Source of the DNA: Homoserinimonas sp044769865 | GTDB lineage: Bacteria; Actinomycetota; Actinomycetes; Actinomycetales; Microbacteriaceae | Length of the DNA stretch: 64,000 nt | Reading direction: 5' to 3' | Assembly (NCBI RefSeq): GCF_044769865.1 | Contig: NZ_JBIZWA010000001.1 | Span: forward strand, 434,001 to 498,000 | In this document: in pieces, positions 34,656 through 43,097 of the stretch | Numbering within the stretch: the first letter of the stretch is position 1 | Layout: the number at the start of each line of letters is the position of its first letter | Made by a program: the position numbers and the translations under genes | The notes under the pieces: generated by a model | Database searches by the model: none | Told to the model about the DNA's origin: nothing | What the model saw: only the letters and a program-made list of their open reading frames with translations

Positions 34656-35531
34656 ATGAGGCGACGACTGCTGCTCCCGGCCACGATCCTGCTGACGCTC
34701 GCGGCACTCACCGGCTGCTCTGCGGATGCCCGAGGCGGGTTCTCGGAGGCCAGCTACGACTCCGGCGGGGCGGCACCCAACGAGGCGATGCCCGAGGTCT
34801 CGGAGGACCGACTTGTTGAGCAAGCCGACGACAGGCAGGTCATCGTCACAGGCGACCTGTGGCTCACGGTCGAGGACCCGCGCGACGCGGCTGACGAGGC
34901 CGCCGACATCGTGGAGCGCGCGGGCGGCCACGTCGACAACCGCTCGGAGACCGCGCCGCGCGACGACGATCCGGGCCGCGCCGAGCTCACGGTGCGCATC
35001 CCCTCGGCCAAGCTCAGCGGCACCCTCAATGACCTCGAGGAACTCGGCGAGGTCGAGGAGACCCGCACCTACCGGCAGGACGTCACCTCGGTTGCCAAAG
35101 ACCTCGACGCGCGCATCACGGCGCTCGAGGCATCCGTCGACCGCCTGCTCGCGCTCATGGTCGACGCCGACACGACGAGCGACCTCATCACGATCGAGTC
35201 GACGCTCTCGGAACGGCAGTCAGACCTTGAGTCGCTGCAGTCCCAGCGCCGCTCGATCGCCGATCAGGTCGACTACTCGACCATCACCGTGCACCTCGGC
35301 TCGGAGGCCGACGCCCCGGTCGACGAACCCGACACCTTCTGGACGGGACTCGTCGCCGGATGGGAGGCGCTCGTGGGCTTCGTGTCGTTCCTGCTCGTCG
35401 CGCTCGGCGTCATCCTGCCGTGGCTCATCGTGCCCGCGATCGCGCTGCTGCTGACCCTGGCGCTGCTGCGTCGGCGGCGGCGCCAGCGCGCTGCTGCATC
35501 CGTGACGGGCGAGGGCGACCGCACGGCGTAG
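34656..35531 (+). CDS. DUF4349 lipoprotein
   Basis: A 291-residue exported protein. The signal peptide ends in a lipobox, LTGC, with lipidated Cys21. The DUF4349 domain covers about residues 55-245, with a coiled-coil middle (LDARITALEASVDRLLALM and ERQSDLESLQSQRRS) and a C-terminal transmembrane segment at about 240-270 followed by Arg-rich cytoplasmic residues. It would thus be anchored at both ends. The function of DUF4349 is unknown. TAGCCT lies six bases before the ATG. The next gene starts ten bases after its stop. Confidence 0.88.
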   Translation: MRRRLLLPATILLTLAALTGCSADARGGFSEASYDSGGAAPNEAMPEVSEDRLVEQADDRQVIVTGDLWLTVEDPRDAADEAADIVERAGGHVDNRSETAPRDDDPGRAELTVRIPSAKLSGTLNDLEELGEVEETRTYRQDVTSVAKDLDARITALEASVDRLLALMVDADTTSDLITIESTLSERQSDLESLQSQRRSIADQVDYSTITVHLGSEADAPVDEPDTFWTGLVAGWEALVGFVSFLLVALGVILPWLIVPAIALLLTLALLRRRRRQRAAASVTGEGDRTA

Positions 35532-35540
35532 GCTTTTCGG

Positions 35541-36869
35541 GTGCCTGCGCCTGAAACACCCCCGAAGAGTCGGCGCCTCGAGCACCTGATCGACCTCACG
35601 CCGCTCAAGCACAGCCCCGCCTTCGCCCGCCTGTGGATCGGCACCGCGATCGCGACGATCGGCAGCCAGATGACGGTCGTCGCCGTCGGCCTGCACGTCT
35701 ACTCGATGACAGCGTCGACCTTCGCCGTCGCCATGGTCGGCACGATCGCGCTCGTGCCGATGATCCTCGCGGGCTTCTACGGCGGGATGCTCGCCGACGC
35801 CTTCGACCGCAGGCGCGTTGCCCTCACGGCCGCCGTCGTCGCGTGGCTCGCGATCGCGACCCTCGCCACGATCACCTGGCTCGACGTGCAGCAGCTCTGG
35901 CACCTCTACGCGCTCACGACCCTCAACTCGGTCGCGGCCACGATCATGGGGGCCACCCGCAACGCCATCACGCCGCGCCTGCTGCCGCGGCACCTGCTGC
36001 CCGCAGCATCCGCCCTGCAGGGCATGAGCATGGGCGCGGCCATCACGGTCGGCCCGGCGATCGCCGGCGTGCTCGTCGCGAGCTTCGGCTTCGCGTGGAC
36101 CTACTCGCTCGACGTCGTACTGTTCTGCGCCGCGTTCCTCGGCATCATCTCGCTGCCCTCCATCACCCCCGAGGGCGAACTGCACAGGCCCGGCCTCGAA
36201 TCGGTGCGCAAGGGGCTCGCGTTCCTCAAGCGGGCGCCGAACATCCGGATGTCGTTCATCGTCGACATCATCGCCATGACCTTCGGCCGACCGCATGCGC
36301 TGTTCCCGGCCGTCGGGGCGCTGCTCATCGGGGGCGGGGCCGTGACGGTCGGCATCCTGACCGCATCGGGCGCGATCGGCACCCTGCTGTGCAGCCTGCT
36401 CTCCGGCAAGCTCGGCACCGTGCGGCGGCACGGCATCGCGATCGGCTGGTCCATCGCGGCCTACGGCGCCTTCGTCGTCGGCTTCGGCGTCGTCATCGCG
36501 GTCGTGCAGCTCGGAGGCTTCGCCGCTGACACGGAAGACATCGCCGGCGCAAACCTGACCGCCCTCGTGCTGGCGTCGATCATGATGGCCGGCACAGGGG
36601 CATCCGACAACGTCAGCGCCATCTTCCGCTCGACCATGCTGCAAACCGCCGTGCCCGACAACATGCGCGGGCGCCTGCAGGGCATTTTCATCGTCGTCGT
36701 CACCGGCGGACCCCGCATCGGCGACTTCTACGTCGGCGCGGTTGCCCTCGTGGCGGGGCTGTGGTTCCCGCCGCTGCTCGGCGGCATCCTGATCATCGCG
36801 CTCATCGCGCTGTGCCTTCGGTTGACGCCGTCGTTCCGGGCGTACGACGCGCTCACGCCGACGCCGTAA
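35541..36869 (+). CDS. MFS transporter (EntS-like drug/siderophore exporter type)
   Basis: A 442-residue major facilitator with about twelve membrane segments. The motif between helices 2 and 3 is GGMLADAFDRRRV, and LPRHLLPAASALQGMSMGAAITVGPAIAGVL is the helix 4-5 segment typical of the MFS_3/EntS group. The start is GTG at 35541 with TAGGCT six bases upstream; this hexamer begins with the stop codon of the DUF4349 gene. The substrate is unknown; related proteins export siderophores or macrolides. Confidence 0.88.
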   Translation: MPAPETPPKSRRLEHLIDLTPLKHSPAFARLWIGTAIATIGSQMTVVAVGLHVYSMTASTFAVAMVGTIALVPMILAGFYGGMLADAFDRRRVALTAAVVAWLAIATLATITWLDVQQLWHLYALTTLNSVAATIMGATRNAITPRLLPRHLLPAASALQGMSMGAAITVGPAIAGVLVASFGFAWTYSLDVVLFCAAFLGIISLPSITPEGELHRPGLESVRKGLAFLKRAPNIRMSFIVDIIAMTFGRPHALFPAVGALLIGGGAVTVGILTASGAIGTLLCSLLSGKLGTVRRHGIAIGWSIAAYGAFVVGFGVVIAVVQLGGFAADTEDIAGANLTALVLASIMMAGTGASDNVSAIFRSTMLQTAVPDNMRGRLQGIFIVVVTGGPRIGDFYVGAVALVAGLWFPPLLGGILIIALIALCLRLTPSFRAYDALTPTP

Positions 36870-36932
36870 CTCGCACCCCGGCTGGGTGCCAGGTGAGAGC
36901 GCCCACGGTGTCCCGCTCCTACCGTCTGCCGC

Positions 36933-38810
36933 ATGGAGTGGATGTGGGCGCCCGAGTACGAGCTCGCGCGGCAGGTGTTGCAGCGGGGCGTCGCCGCCGT
37001 GTTCCTCGTCGCCTTCCTGTCGAGCTTCAACCAGTTCCCCGCGCTCCTCGGCGAGCGCGGCCTCTCGCCCACGCCCGCGTTCCTGCGCCGCGTGACCTTC
37101 CGACAGGCGCCGAGCATCTTCCACTGGCACTACAGCGACCGGATGCTTCGGCTCGTCTGCCTCGTCGGGGCCCTCGCCGCGGCATCCGTCGTCGTCGGGT
37201 TGCCGCAGATGGGGCCACCGTGGGTTCCCCTGCTCGTGTTCCTCCTGATGTGGACCCTGTACCTCTCGATCGTCAACGTCGGCCAGACCTTCTACGGCTT
37301 CGGCTGGGAGAGCCTGCTGCTCGAGGCGGGGTTCATCGTGGCGTTCCTCGGCTCGAACGAGGTGCCGCCGCCCCTGCCGATCATCGTGCTGTGCTGGTGG
37401 CTCGTGTTCCGGCTCGAGTTCGGGGCGGGCATGATCAAGATGCGCGGCGGCGAGGAGTGGCGCGACCTCACGGCCCTCATGTACCACCACGAGACGCAGC
37501 CCATGCCGGGGCCGCTCAGCCGCTTCGCGCACCTCATGCCGGCGTGGTTCCACAAGTCCGAGGTGCTCGGCTCCCACTTCGCGCAGCTCATCGTGCCGTG
37601 GTTTCTCTTCGCGGCGCTCATCCCGCATCCGGTCGCACAGATCGCCTCCTCGGTGGCCGCCGTCATCATCATCGGCACGCAGGGCTGGCTCGTGCTGACC
37701 GGAAACTTCGCGTGGCTCAACTGGCTCAGCATCGTGCTCGCCTTCTCGGCGATCGCCGACTTCCCGTGGCTCGTGAAGGCGGCGACCGCGCTCGACCCCT
37801 GGGTGCCCGGGTGGGTGCTACCGGGGCGCGGCGAGGCCGGCACCTTCGGTGTGGCCGATGAGCACGCGTGGTTCGCGATCGTCGTGCTCGTGGCATCCGC
37901 GTTCCTGGTCGTGCTGAGCTGGCGCCCGCTGCTGAACCTCTTCTCACGCAACCAGCTCATGAACGCGAGCTTCAACCGCTACCACCTCGTGAACGCGTAC
38001 GGCGCGTTCGGCACCGTCACGAAGGAGCGCTACGAGATCGTCATCGAGGGCACCCGCGCACCGACGCCGGACCGCGGATGGCGGGAATACGAGTTCAAGG
38101 GCAAGCCCGGCGACCCCACGCGGGTGCCGCGGCAGTTCGCGCCGTACCATCTGCGCCTCGACTGGCTCATGTGGTTCCTGGCGCTCGGCCGACAGGAGCG
38201 GTGGTTCAGCGTGCTGCTCATCCGCCTGCTCGAGGGCGACAAGGGGGTGCTCCGGATGCTGCGGCTCAACCCCTTCGATGGGGCCCCGCCCTCGTGGGTG
38301 CGTGCGCGCGTGTTCCTCTACCGGTTCGCGACGCGCGAGGAGCGGCGCGAGCGCGGGCTGTGGTGGGTGCGCGCGCCGATCGACGAGCTTGTGGGGCCCG
38401 TGCAGCTTGGGCCCGGGCATGCGTCGCGTGGCGGCGGTACGACGCTGGGCACCGGTGCGGATGCGCGCTCGGGCACAACTCCGGGTGCGGGCTCCGACAC
38501 CACTCCGGATGCTCCGCGCTCACTTTTCGGCAGGCCGCTTAGACCGCGGCGCGAGCATCCTGCCGAAAACCGAGCGTGGCATCTAGACGAGGTGGCTGGA
38601 TCGGCTGCGGGCGGCGCGACAGCGGCGGACGCGACCACGGCGGACGCGACGACGGCGGCGGAGGCACCCGCGCGCGACGCCGACGTCGACCCCGACGAGG
38701 CGAACGCCGTCGACGTCGAAAACCCGGCCGGCGAGCCCGACCCGAGCGCTGAACCGGGCGAGCCGGACCCTGGCACCCGCCAACCCGGGCAGGATGGTGC
38801 CCGTGGTTGA
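36933..38810 (+). CDS. Lipase maturation factor family membrane protein with long disordered tail
   Basis: A 625-residue protein similar to lipase maturation factor LMF1 homologs of actinobacteria. The first 350 residues hold about eight membrane segments. The signature FGWESLLLEAGFI, RLEFGAGMIKMRGGEEWRDLTALMYHHETQPMP and NAYGAFGTVTKERYEIVIEGT are characteristic. From about residue 505 the tail is Asp/Ala/Thr/Pro-rich and low in complexity, contains repeats of ATTAD, and includes an embedded DNA palindrome (38517-38576). TACCGT lies seven bases before the ATG. The bacterial function is not established. It overlaps the next gene by 17 bases. Confidence 0.87.
   Translation: MEWMWAPEYELARQVLQRGVAAVFLVAFLSSFNQFPALLGERGLSPTPAFLRRVTFRQAPSIFHWHYSDRMLRLVCLVGALAAASVVVGLPQMGPPWVPLLVFLLMWTLYLSIVNVGQTFYGFGWESLLLEAGFIVAFLGSNEVPPPLPIIVLCWWLVFRLEFGAGMIKMRGGEEWRDLTALMYHHETQPMPGPLSRFAHLMPAWFHKSEVLGSHFAQLIVPWFLFAALIPHPVAQIASSVAAVIIIGTQGWLVLTGNFAWLNWLSIVLAFSAIADFPWLVKAATALDPWVPGWVLPGRGEAGTFGVADEHAWFAIVVLVASAFLVVLSWRPLLNLFSRNQLMNASFNRYHLVNAYGAFGTVTKERYEIVIEGTRAPTPDRGWREYEFKGKPGDPTRVPRQFAPYHLRLDWLMWFLALGRQERWFSVLLIRLLEGDKGVLRMLRLNPFDGAPPSWVRARVFLYRFATREERRERGLWWVRAPIDELVGPVQLGPGHASRGGGTTLGTGADARSGTTPGAGSDTTPDAPRSLFGRPLRPRREHPAENRAWHLDEVAGSAAGGATAADATTADATTAAEAPARDADVDPDEANAVDVENPAGEPDPSAEPGEPDPGTRQPGQDGARG
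38517..38576. repeat. Inverted repeat inside the lipase maturation factor tail
   Basis: CGCTCACTTTTCGGCAGG at 38517-38534 pairs with 38559-38576 with 16 of 18 matches, including a perfect 11-bp core (TTTTCGGCAGG), around a 24-base loop. It is translated in frame as part of the low-complexity tail, which suggests insertion of a palindromic element into tolerant coding sequence. Confidence 0.65.
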
Positions 38811-40236
38811 TGCGAATGTGGTGGGGGCCGGGCCCAACGGTCTCGCCGCCGCGCTGACGCTCGCCAAGGCGGGCCTCGACGTCGTGCTGACCGAGGCGGC
38901 GGATGTCGTGGGCGGCGGCCTGCAGACGCGCGAGCTGACGGGCCCCGGCTACCTGCATGACGTCTGCTCGGCTGTGCACCCGGCGGCGCTGGCGTCGCCC
39001 TTCTTCCAGGCGTGGGGCCTTGAGCGCCGCGTCGACTTCGTCATTCCGGAGGCGTCGTATGCGCATCCGCTCGACGGGGGCCGGGCCGGCATCGCGTGGC
39101 ACTCGCTCGACCGCACGGTCGAGGACCTCGGCCCCGACGGCAGAGCGTGGCGCCGCTTCTTCTCACCGCTGCTGGGGCGCATCGACGGCATCGTCGACTT
39201 CACGGGATCGCAGCTCCTGCGGGTGCCCGACTCAATCCCGGCGGCGGTGCTCTACGGACTCCGCACGCTCGAGCAGGGCACCTCCGCGAGCTGGAACCGA
39301 CGCTTCTCAGGCGAGGCGGCCCGCGCGATGATCACGGGCGTCGCCGCCCACACGAACCACTCCCAACCGTCGCTCACGACCTCCGGCGCGGGCATCCTGC
39401 TGGCGGCCCATGCGCACGCCGGCGGCTGGGCCATGCCGCTCGGGGGTTCCCAGGCGATCGCGGATGCCATGGCCGCCGACTTCGAGGCGATGGGCGGGCG
39501 CGTCCGTCTAAACACGACGGTAACCTCCGCGAAGGACCTCGAACCGTCGAAGATCACCCTGCTCGACACGACCCCGCGGATGCTCGCCCGCTTCACCGAG
39601 CTGCCGGCGAAGTATGCGCGGGCGATCGGCCGGTTCCGCTACGGGCAGGCGGCGGCGAAGGTCGACTTCGCGCTCTCCGGGCCCGTGCCGTGGAGCAACG
39701 CGCAGGTCGCGCTCTCGCCGACCGTGCATGTGGGCGGTTCGCGTCAGGAGATTGTGGCCGCCGAGCGCGAGGTCGCGCGGGGGCGGGTACACGAGAAGCC
39801 GTATGTCTTGGCGGTGCAGCCCTCGTTCGTCGACCCCTCCCGCGCGCCGGCCGGACACCACGTGCTGTGGACCTACACGCACGTGCCCAACGGCAGCACG
39901 GCGGATGTCACGGAGTCGGTCATTCAGCAGATCGAGCGCTTCGCTCCGGGGTTCCGCGACCTCATCGTGGCCTCGAACACGATGTCGACGAGCGACTTCG
40001 AGGCGCACAACGCCAACTACATCGGCGGGGACATCTTCTCCGGCGCGCTCGACCTGTTGCAGCTCGTCAAGCGTCCGGTGATCTCGCGCACCCCGTGGCG
40101 CACTCCCGTCGACGGCCTGTACCTGTGCTCCGCGGCGACGGCCCCGGGACCGGCCGTCCACGGGATGAACGGCTGGTACGCCGCCGACCTCGCCCTGCGC
40201 GATCACTTCGGCATGCGGGCGCCCTATCGAAACTGA
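38794..40236 (+). CDS. FAD/NAD(P)-dependent oxidoreductase (phytoene desaturase-like)
   Basis: A 480-residue flavoprotein. The dinucleotide-binding fold begins at about residue 9 (VVGAGPNGLAAALTLAKAG) with Glu in LTEAADVVGGG. The FAD-binding C-terminal segment is LYLCSAATAPGPAVHGMNGW. The family covers carotenoid desaturases and isomerases, but there are no carotenoid genes nearby, so the substrate is open. It overlaps the preceding gene by 17 bases, which suggests co-translation. It belongs to the same broad superfamily as the protein at 24995-26587. Confidence 0.86.
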   Translation: MVPVVDANVVGAGPNGLAAALTLAKAGLDVVLTEAADVVGGGLQTRELTGPGYLHDVCSAVHPAALASPFFQAWGLERRVDFVIPEASYAHPLDGGRAGIAWHSLDRTVEDLGPDGRAWRRFFSPLLGRIDGIVDFTGSQLLRVPDSIPAAVLYGLRTLEQGTSASWNRRFSGEAARAMITGVAAHTNHSQPSLTTSGAGILLAAHAHAGGWAMPLGGSQAIADAMAADFEAMGGRVRLNTTVTSAKDLEPSKITLLDTTPRMLARFTELPAKYARAIGRFRYGQAAAKVDFALSGPVPWSNAQVALSPTVHVGGSRQEIVAAEREVARGRVHEKPYVLAVQPSFVDPSRAPAGHHVLWTYTHVPNGSTADVTESVIQQIERFAPGFRDLIVASNTMSTSDFEAHNANYIGGDIFSGALDLLQLVKRPVISRTPWRTPVDGLYLCSAATAPGPAVHGMNGWYAADLALRDHFGMRAPYRN

Positions 40237-40260
40237 GGGCTCCTCCCCTAGGATCGGGCT

Positions 40261-40764
40261 GTGACCTACGCCACCGGAGTGCTCGCGGATGCCCCGCCCG
40301 CTTCCGGCGCGTCCCTGCCGACCGCCATGGCGCGGTTCGTGGGGAACGCGTTCCTCCTGCGCGGCCGCGCCAGCCGCAGTGAGTACTGGTGGTGGATGCT
40401 CGTCAACCTCCTCGTCGTCGGGGTCTGCCTGTTCGCCATACCCCTTCTGGCGGCCGGATCGGCTCCGCAGTCGAACTTGCGAGTCGGGCCGTTCGGTTCG
40501 GGACTCTTCGCCGACCTTGCCGTCTTCACAGCGAGCGCGACCGGCCCTTCCGAGTCGGCGGTGGTCGCGGGTTTCGCGATCCTCGGCGCGGGGTGGATCC
40601 TCTTCACACTCGTTCCCGGGGTTACGGTCGCCGTTCGCCGCCTCCACGACTCCAACCTGTCGGGCGCCTGGGCGTTGCTCGCGCTCATCCCGGCAGGTCA
40701 GCTGGTCGTGCTGGTGCTCATGCTTCGCGGGTCCAGGTGGGAGGGCGCGCGCTTCGACGCGTGA
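40261..40764 (+). CDS. DUF805 family membrane protein
   Basis: A 167-residue protein of the DUF805 family. The conserved opening FLLRGRASRSEYWWWML precedes the first membrane helix, and the family motif VRRLHDSNLSGAW is near residue 128; about four membrane segments can be seen. GTG at 40261 has TAGGAT six bases upstream and no ribosome binding site, a leaderless arrangement. The function of the family is unknown. Confidence 0.88.
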   Translation: MTYATGVLADAPPASGASLPTAMARFVGNAFLLRGRASRSEYWWWMLVNLLVVGVCLFAIPLLAAGSAPQSNLRVGPFGSGLFADLAVFTASATGPSESAVVAGFAILGAGWILFTLVPGVTVAVRRLHDSNLSGAWALLALIPAGQLVVLVLMLRGSRWEGARFDA

Positions 40765-40792
40765 GGGGGGCTGTCCCGGCATCGCAACGACC

Positions 40793-40881
40793 TGCGGTGA
40801 ACGGCAACGTTTTTCCGCGACATGCCACTCGTCCTCGACGCCAGCCGGCGTGTCGCGCTGAAATCGTTGCCACTCACCGCA
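40793..40881. repeat. Long imperfect inverted repeat between DUF805 gene and tag
   Basis: TGCGGTGAACGGCAACG with a following T run at 40793-40813 pairs with 40861-40881 (18 of 21), and the pairing continues inward through GCGACATGCC against GGCGTGTCGC with a one-base shift. The arms total about 36 bases around a short loop. Located between convergent genes, it may terminate both. Confidence 0.6.
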
Positions 40882-40914
40882 CGCAGCGGTGCGGCCCTGT
40901 CGCACCTGCAGCCC

Positions 40915-40992
40915 GAGGTGGCTGCCGGAGGCGGCTGCCGGAGGCGGCTGCCGGAGGCGGCTGCCGGAGGTGGCTGCCGAAGGCGGCTGCTG
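40915..40992. repeat. 13-bp tandem repeat array
   Basis: About six head-to-tail copies of a 13-bp unit, GGCTGCCGGAGGC, with a few substitutions; the CTGC core recurs at 40922, 40935, 40948, 40961, 40974 and 40987. The period is not a multiple of three and no gene covers it. It could vary in copy number between strains. Confidence 0.8.
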
Positions 40993-41041
40993 GCTGCTGT
41001 TGCCACGCATCACCACAGCTCGGCCCCGAACCCCACGACAC

Positions 41042-41767
41042 CTACTCCGCCCACACCCCCGAGCTGCCGCGGCGGTGGCTGCCGCGGAGGTGCGTGTCGA
41101 CGATGCCGATGGCCTCCATGAGGGCGTACATGGTCGTTGGGCCGACGAAGGTGAACCCCTTCTTCTTGAGTGCCTTCGAGAGGGCGACCGATTCGGGTGA
41201 GGTGGTGGGGACATCCGCGAAGGTGACTGGCTTGGGCGTTTCAGCCGGCTGGAACGACCAGACGAACTGGGCGAGACCGCCCTCCTCGCGCAACGCGACC
41301 GTCGCGGCGGCGTTCTGGATGGTCGCCGCGATCTTGAGGCGGTTGCGCACGATGCCCGCGTCGGCCATGAGCCGATCGAAGTCTGGCTCGCCGTAGCCCG
41401 CGACCGTGTCGGGATCGAAGTCGTGGAATGCCGCACGGAAGGCAGGGCGCTTGCGCAGGATCGTCGCCCACGAAAGGCCGGACTGGAACGCCTCGAGACT
41501 CAGCCGCTCGAAGACTCCACGCTCGTCGCGCACGGGCATACCCCACTCGCTGTCGTAGTACTCGCGCATGAGCGGATCACGGGATGCCCACAAAGGCCGC
41601 GCGAGTCCGTCTTCGCCTACGACGAGGGGCGACGGTTCGGGAGCCGCGCTAAGCGCGGGCGAGACAGGCGCGCCCACGTCAGCACCGGCGCCAGGGGCAG
41701 GCGCAGCCGCCCCGAGCGCAGCGCCAGCCTCGGCAGTCGTCGCCGCCCCCTCCGTCCCCGCGCTCAC
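41042..41767 (-). CDS. tag: DNA-3-methyladenine glycosylase I-like protein without the zinc-site residues
   Basis: A 241-residue protein. The first 55 residues are Ala/Pro-rich and probably disordered; the rest is the adenine-glycosylase domain PF03352 (RPLWASRDPLMREYYDSEWGMPV, LSLEAFQSGLSWATILRKR). This enzyme class removes 3-methyladenine from alkylated DNA. E. coli Tag binds zinc with Cys4, His17, His175 and Cys179. Here Cys4 and His17 are Pro and Tyr, and the Cys179 position is not Cys, while one C-terminal His remains (VDTHL). The catalytic Glu in LSLEAF is kept. GTG 41765-41767 overlaps the ogt stop (GTGA), so it is coupled to ogt. Confidence 0.87.
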   Translation of the reverse strand: MSAGTEGAATTAEAGAALGAAAPAPGAGADVGAPVSPALSAAPEPSPLVVGEDGLARPLWASRDPLMREYYDSEWGMPVRDERGVFERLSLEAFQSGLSWATILRKRPAFRAAFHDFDPDTVAGYGEPDFDRLMADAGIVRNRLKIAATIQNAAATVALREEGGLAQFVWSFQPAETPKPVTFADVPTTSPESVALSKALKKKGFTFVGPTTMYALMEAIGIVDTHLRGSHRRGSSGVWAE

Positions 41768-42381
41768 GCTGCCGCCTCCAGCCCGAGCAGCACGCGTTTG
41801 GCATCGAGCCCGCCGAGGTAACCGCCGAGGGATCCGTCGGAGCGCAGCACTCGGTGGCACGGCACGACGATGGGCAGCGGGTTGGTCGCGCAGGCGGTGC
41901 CGACGGCGCGCACGGCCCGCGGGCTGCCCGTCGCGGCGGCGACCTGGGTGTAGCTCTCGGTGACCCCGTAGCCGATGCCCGCGAGGTGTTCGAGCACGGT
42001 GCGGCGGAAACCCTTCGTCAGCCGCCAGTCGAGCGGCACATCAAAGGTGCGGCGCGTGCCCGCGAAGTACTCATCGACCTGGCGGGCGGCAGCGTCCAGT
42101 CGGGCGGGCGACGCCAGCAGCCTCGGGCTCACCCGGGCGGCGAGCGCCTCGAGCACGGTGTCGAAGTCCTCTCGTTCGAAGGCGAGGCGCACGAGGCCCT
42201 CGCGGGTCGCGGCGAGGAGCAGTGCCCCGACCGGGGTGTCGACCGTGCGGTAGGCGACGTCGAGGAGGTCGGATGCCGCGGCATCCGTCTCGAGTCGTGC
42301 GTGCAGTCGGGAGAGGGCCGCCGCCTCCTCCGGCTGGTCGGGCTGCAGCGCGGGTGGTGCGCCTTCGAAGATCGTGGTCAT
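41764..42381 (-). CDS. ogt: Methylated-DNA-[protein]-cysteine S-methyltransferase
   Basis: A 205-residue O6-alkylguanine-DNA alkyltransferase that transfers alkyl groups from guanine to its own cysteine. The acceptor is in IVVPCHRVLRSDGSLGGYLGG, with the Asn-hinge segment ATNPLPIV before it and the helix-turn-helix FRRTVLEHLAGIGYGVTESYTQVA. The ATG at 42379-42381 follows AAGGAG at five bases. It lies 76 bases after an ECF sigma gene and overlaps tag, making a small alkylation-repair operon. Confidence 0.93.
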   Translation of the reverse strand: MTTIFEGAPPALQPDQPEEAAALSRLHARLETDAAASDLLDVAYRTVDTPVGALLLAATREGLVRLAFEREDFDTVLEALAARVSPRLLASPARLDAAARQVDEYFAGTRRTFDVPLDWRLTKGFRRTVLEHLAGIGYGVTESYTQVAAATGSPRAVRAVGTACATNPLPIVVPCHRVLRSDGSLGGYLGGLDAKRVLLGLEAAA

Positions 42382-42457
42382 GGGAGCTCCTTGTCGTGAT
42401 GCCGTCTCCCTGTAGACGCGCGGGAGGGCACGGATGTGAGGTCGGGTGCCGAGATTG

Positions 42458-42913
42458 TCAGGGCTGCCACTTCGCTCGCAGGGCGGCGACGCCGTCTGAG
42501 GAGGCCCGGCGTGCGGCATCCGGTGTGCAGCCGATGATGGCGGCGACCTCGGAGTGCGGGAGTCCCGCGAAGAAGTGGTAGGCGACAGCCTGCCGCTGCC
42601 GATCCGGCAGGGTGGCGACGAGGGCCCAGAGGTCTGGATCCGCGGCCGGTGCGGGCCCTGTGGAGGGAAGCTCCGCGACCGGCAGCGGAGCACGCTCGCG
42701 CGCCCTGATCACGTCGATCGCCTTGCGGTGCGCGATCGTGACGAGCCACGCCTCGACGTTGGCGCCGTCGGGCAGGGAAGGATAGGCGCGCAGCGCGGCG
42801 AGGAAGGTCTCCGACCACGCGTCATCCGCGTCCTGCACTCCGAGCACGGCCCGGCACACGCGCAGCACGGTCGCACCATGCTCCTGCACGACGCGCTCGA
42901 ACGGATGCTTCAC
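42458..42913 (-). CDS. ECF-type RNA polymerase sigma factor
   Basis: A 151-residue sigma-70 family factor with region 2 at about residues 5-72 (VLRVCRAVLGVQDADDAWSETFLAAL, then WLVTIAHRKAIDVIRARER) and region 4 at about 95-148 (LPDRQRQAVAYHFFAGLPHSEVAAIIGCT). No anti-sigma gene is next to it. It precedes ogt and tag in the same direction, so it probably directs their transcription, perhaps in response to alkylation. GTG at 42911-42913 has CAGACT six bases upstream, a leaderless arrangement. Confidence 0.88.
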   Translation of the reverse strand: MKHPFERVVQEHGATVLRVCRAVLGVQDADDAWSETFLAALRAYPSLPDGANVEAWLVTIAHRKAIDVIRARERAPLPVAELPSTGPAPAADPDLWALVATLPDRQRQAVAYHFFAGLPHSEVAAIIGCTPDAARRASSDGVAALRAKWQP

Positions 42914-43097
42914 CCGCCCAGTCTGGCAGCGCCCTCCGACAGCGGCGCCCGGGCGATCGCATGTGAACGCGCGCTGAGTGAGGCCCGCAGCAGCACCGGT
43001 GCATCACCAGTGAGTCGCCTGATTCTCGCCCAATGTTGAGGGTCCGCGGCCTAGCGTGGCGGGCATCCGCACGCCAACGACGCCAAGGAGGCACGCC

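Noticed and set aside
40915..40992. CRISPR array suggested by short repeats
   Set aside because: The units are 13 bp, directly adjacent and without spacers, so this is a simple tandem repeat. No cas genes are present.
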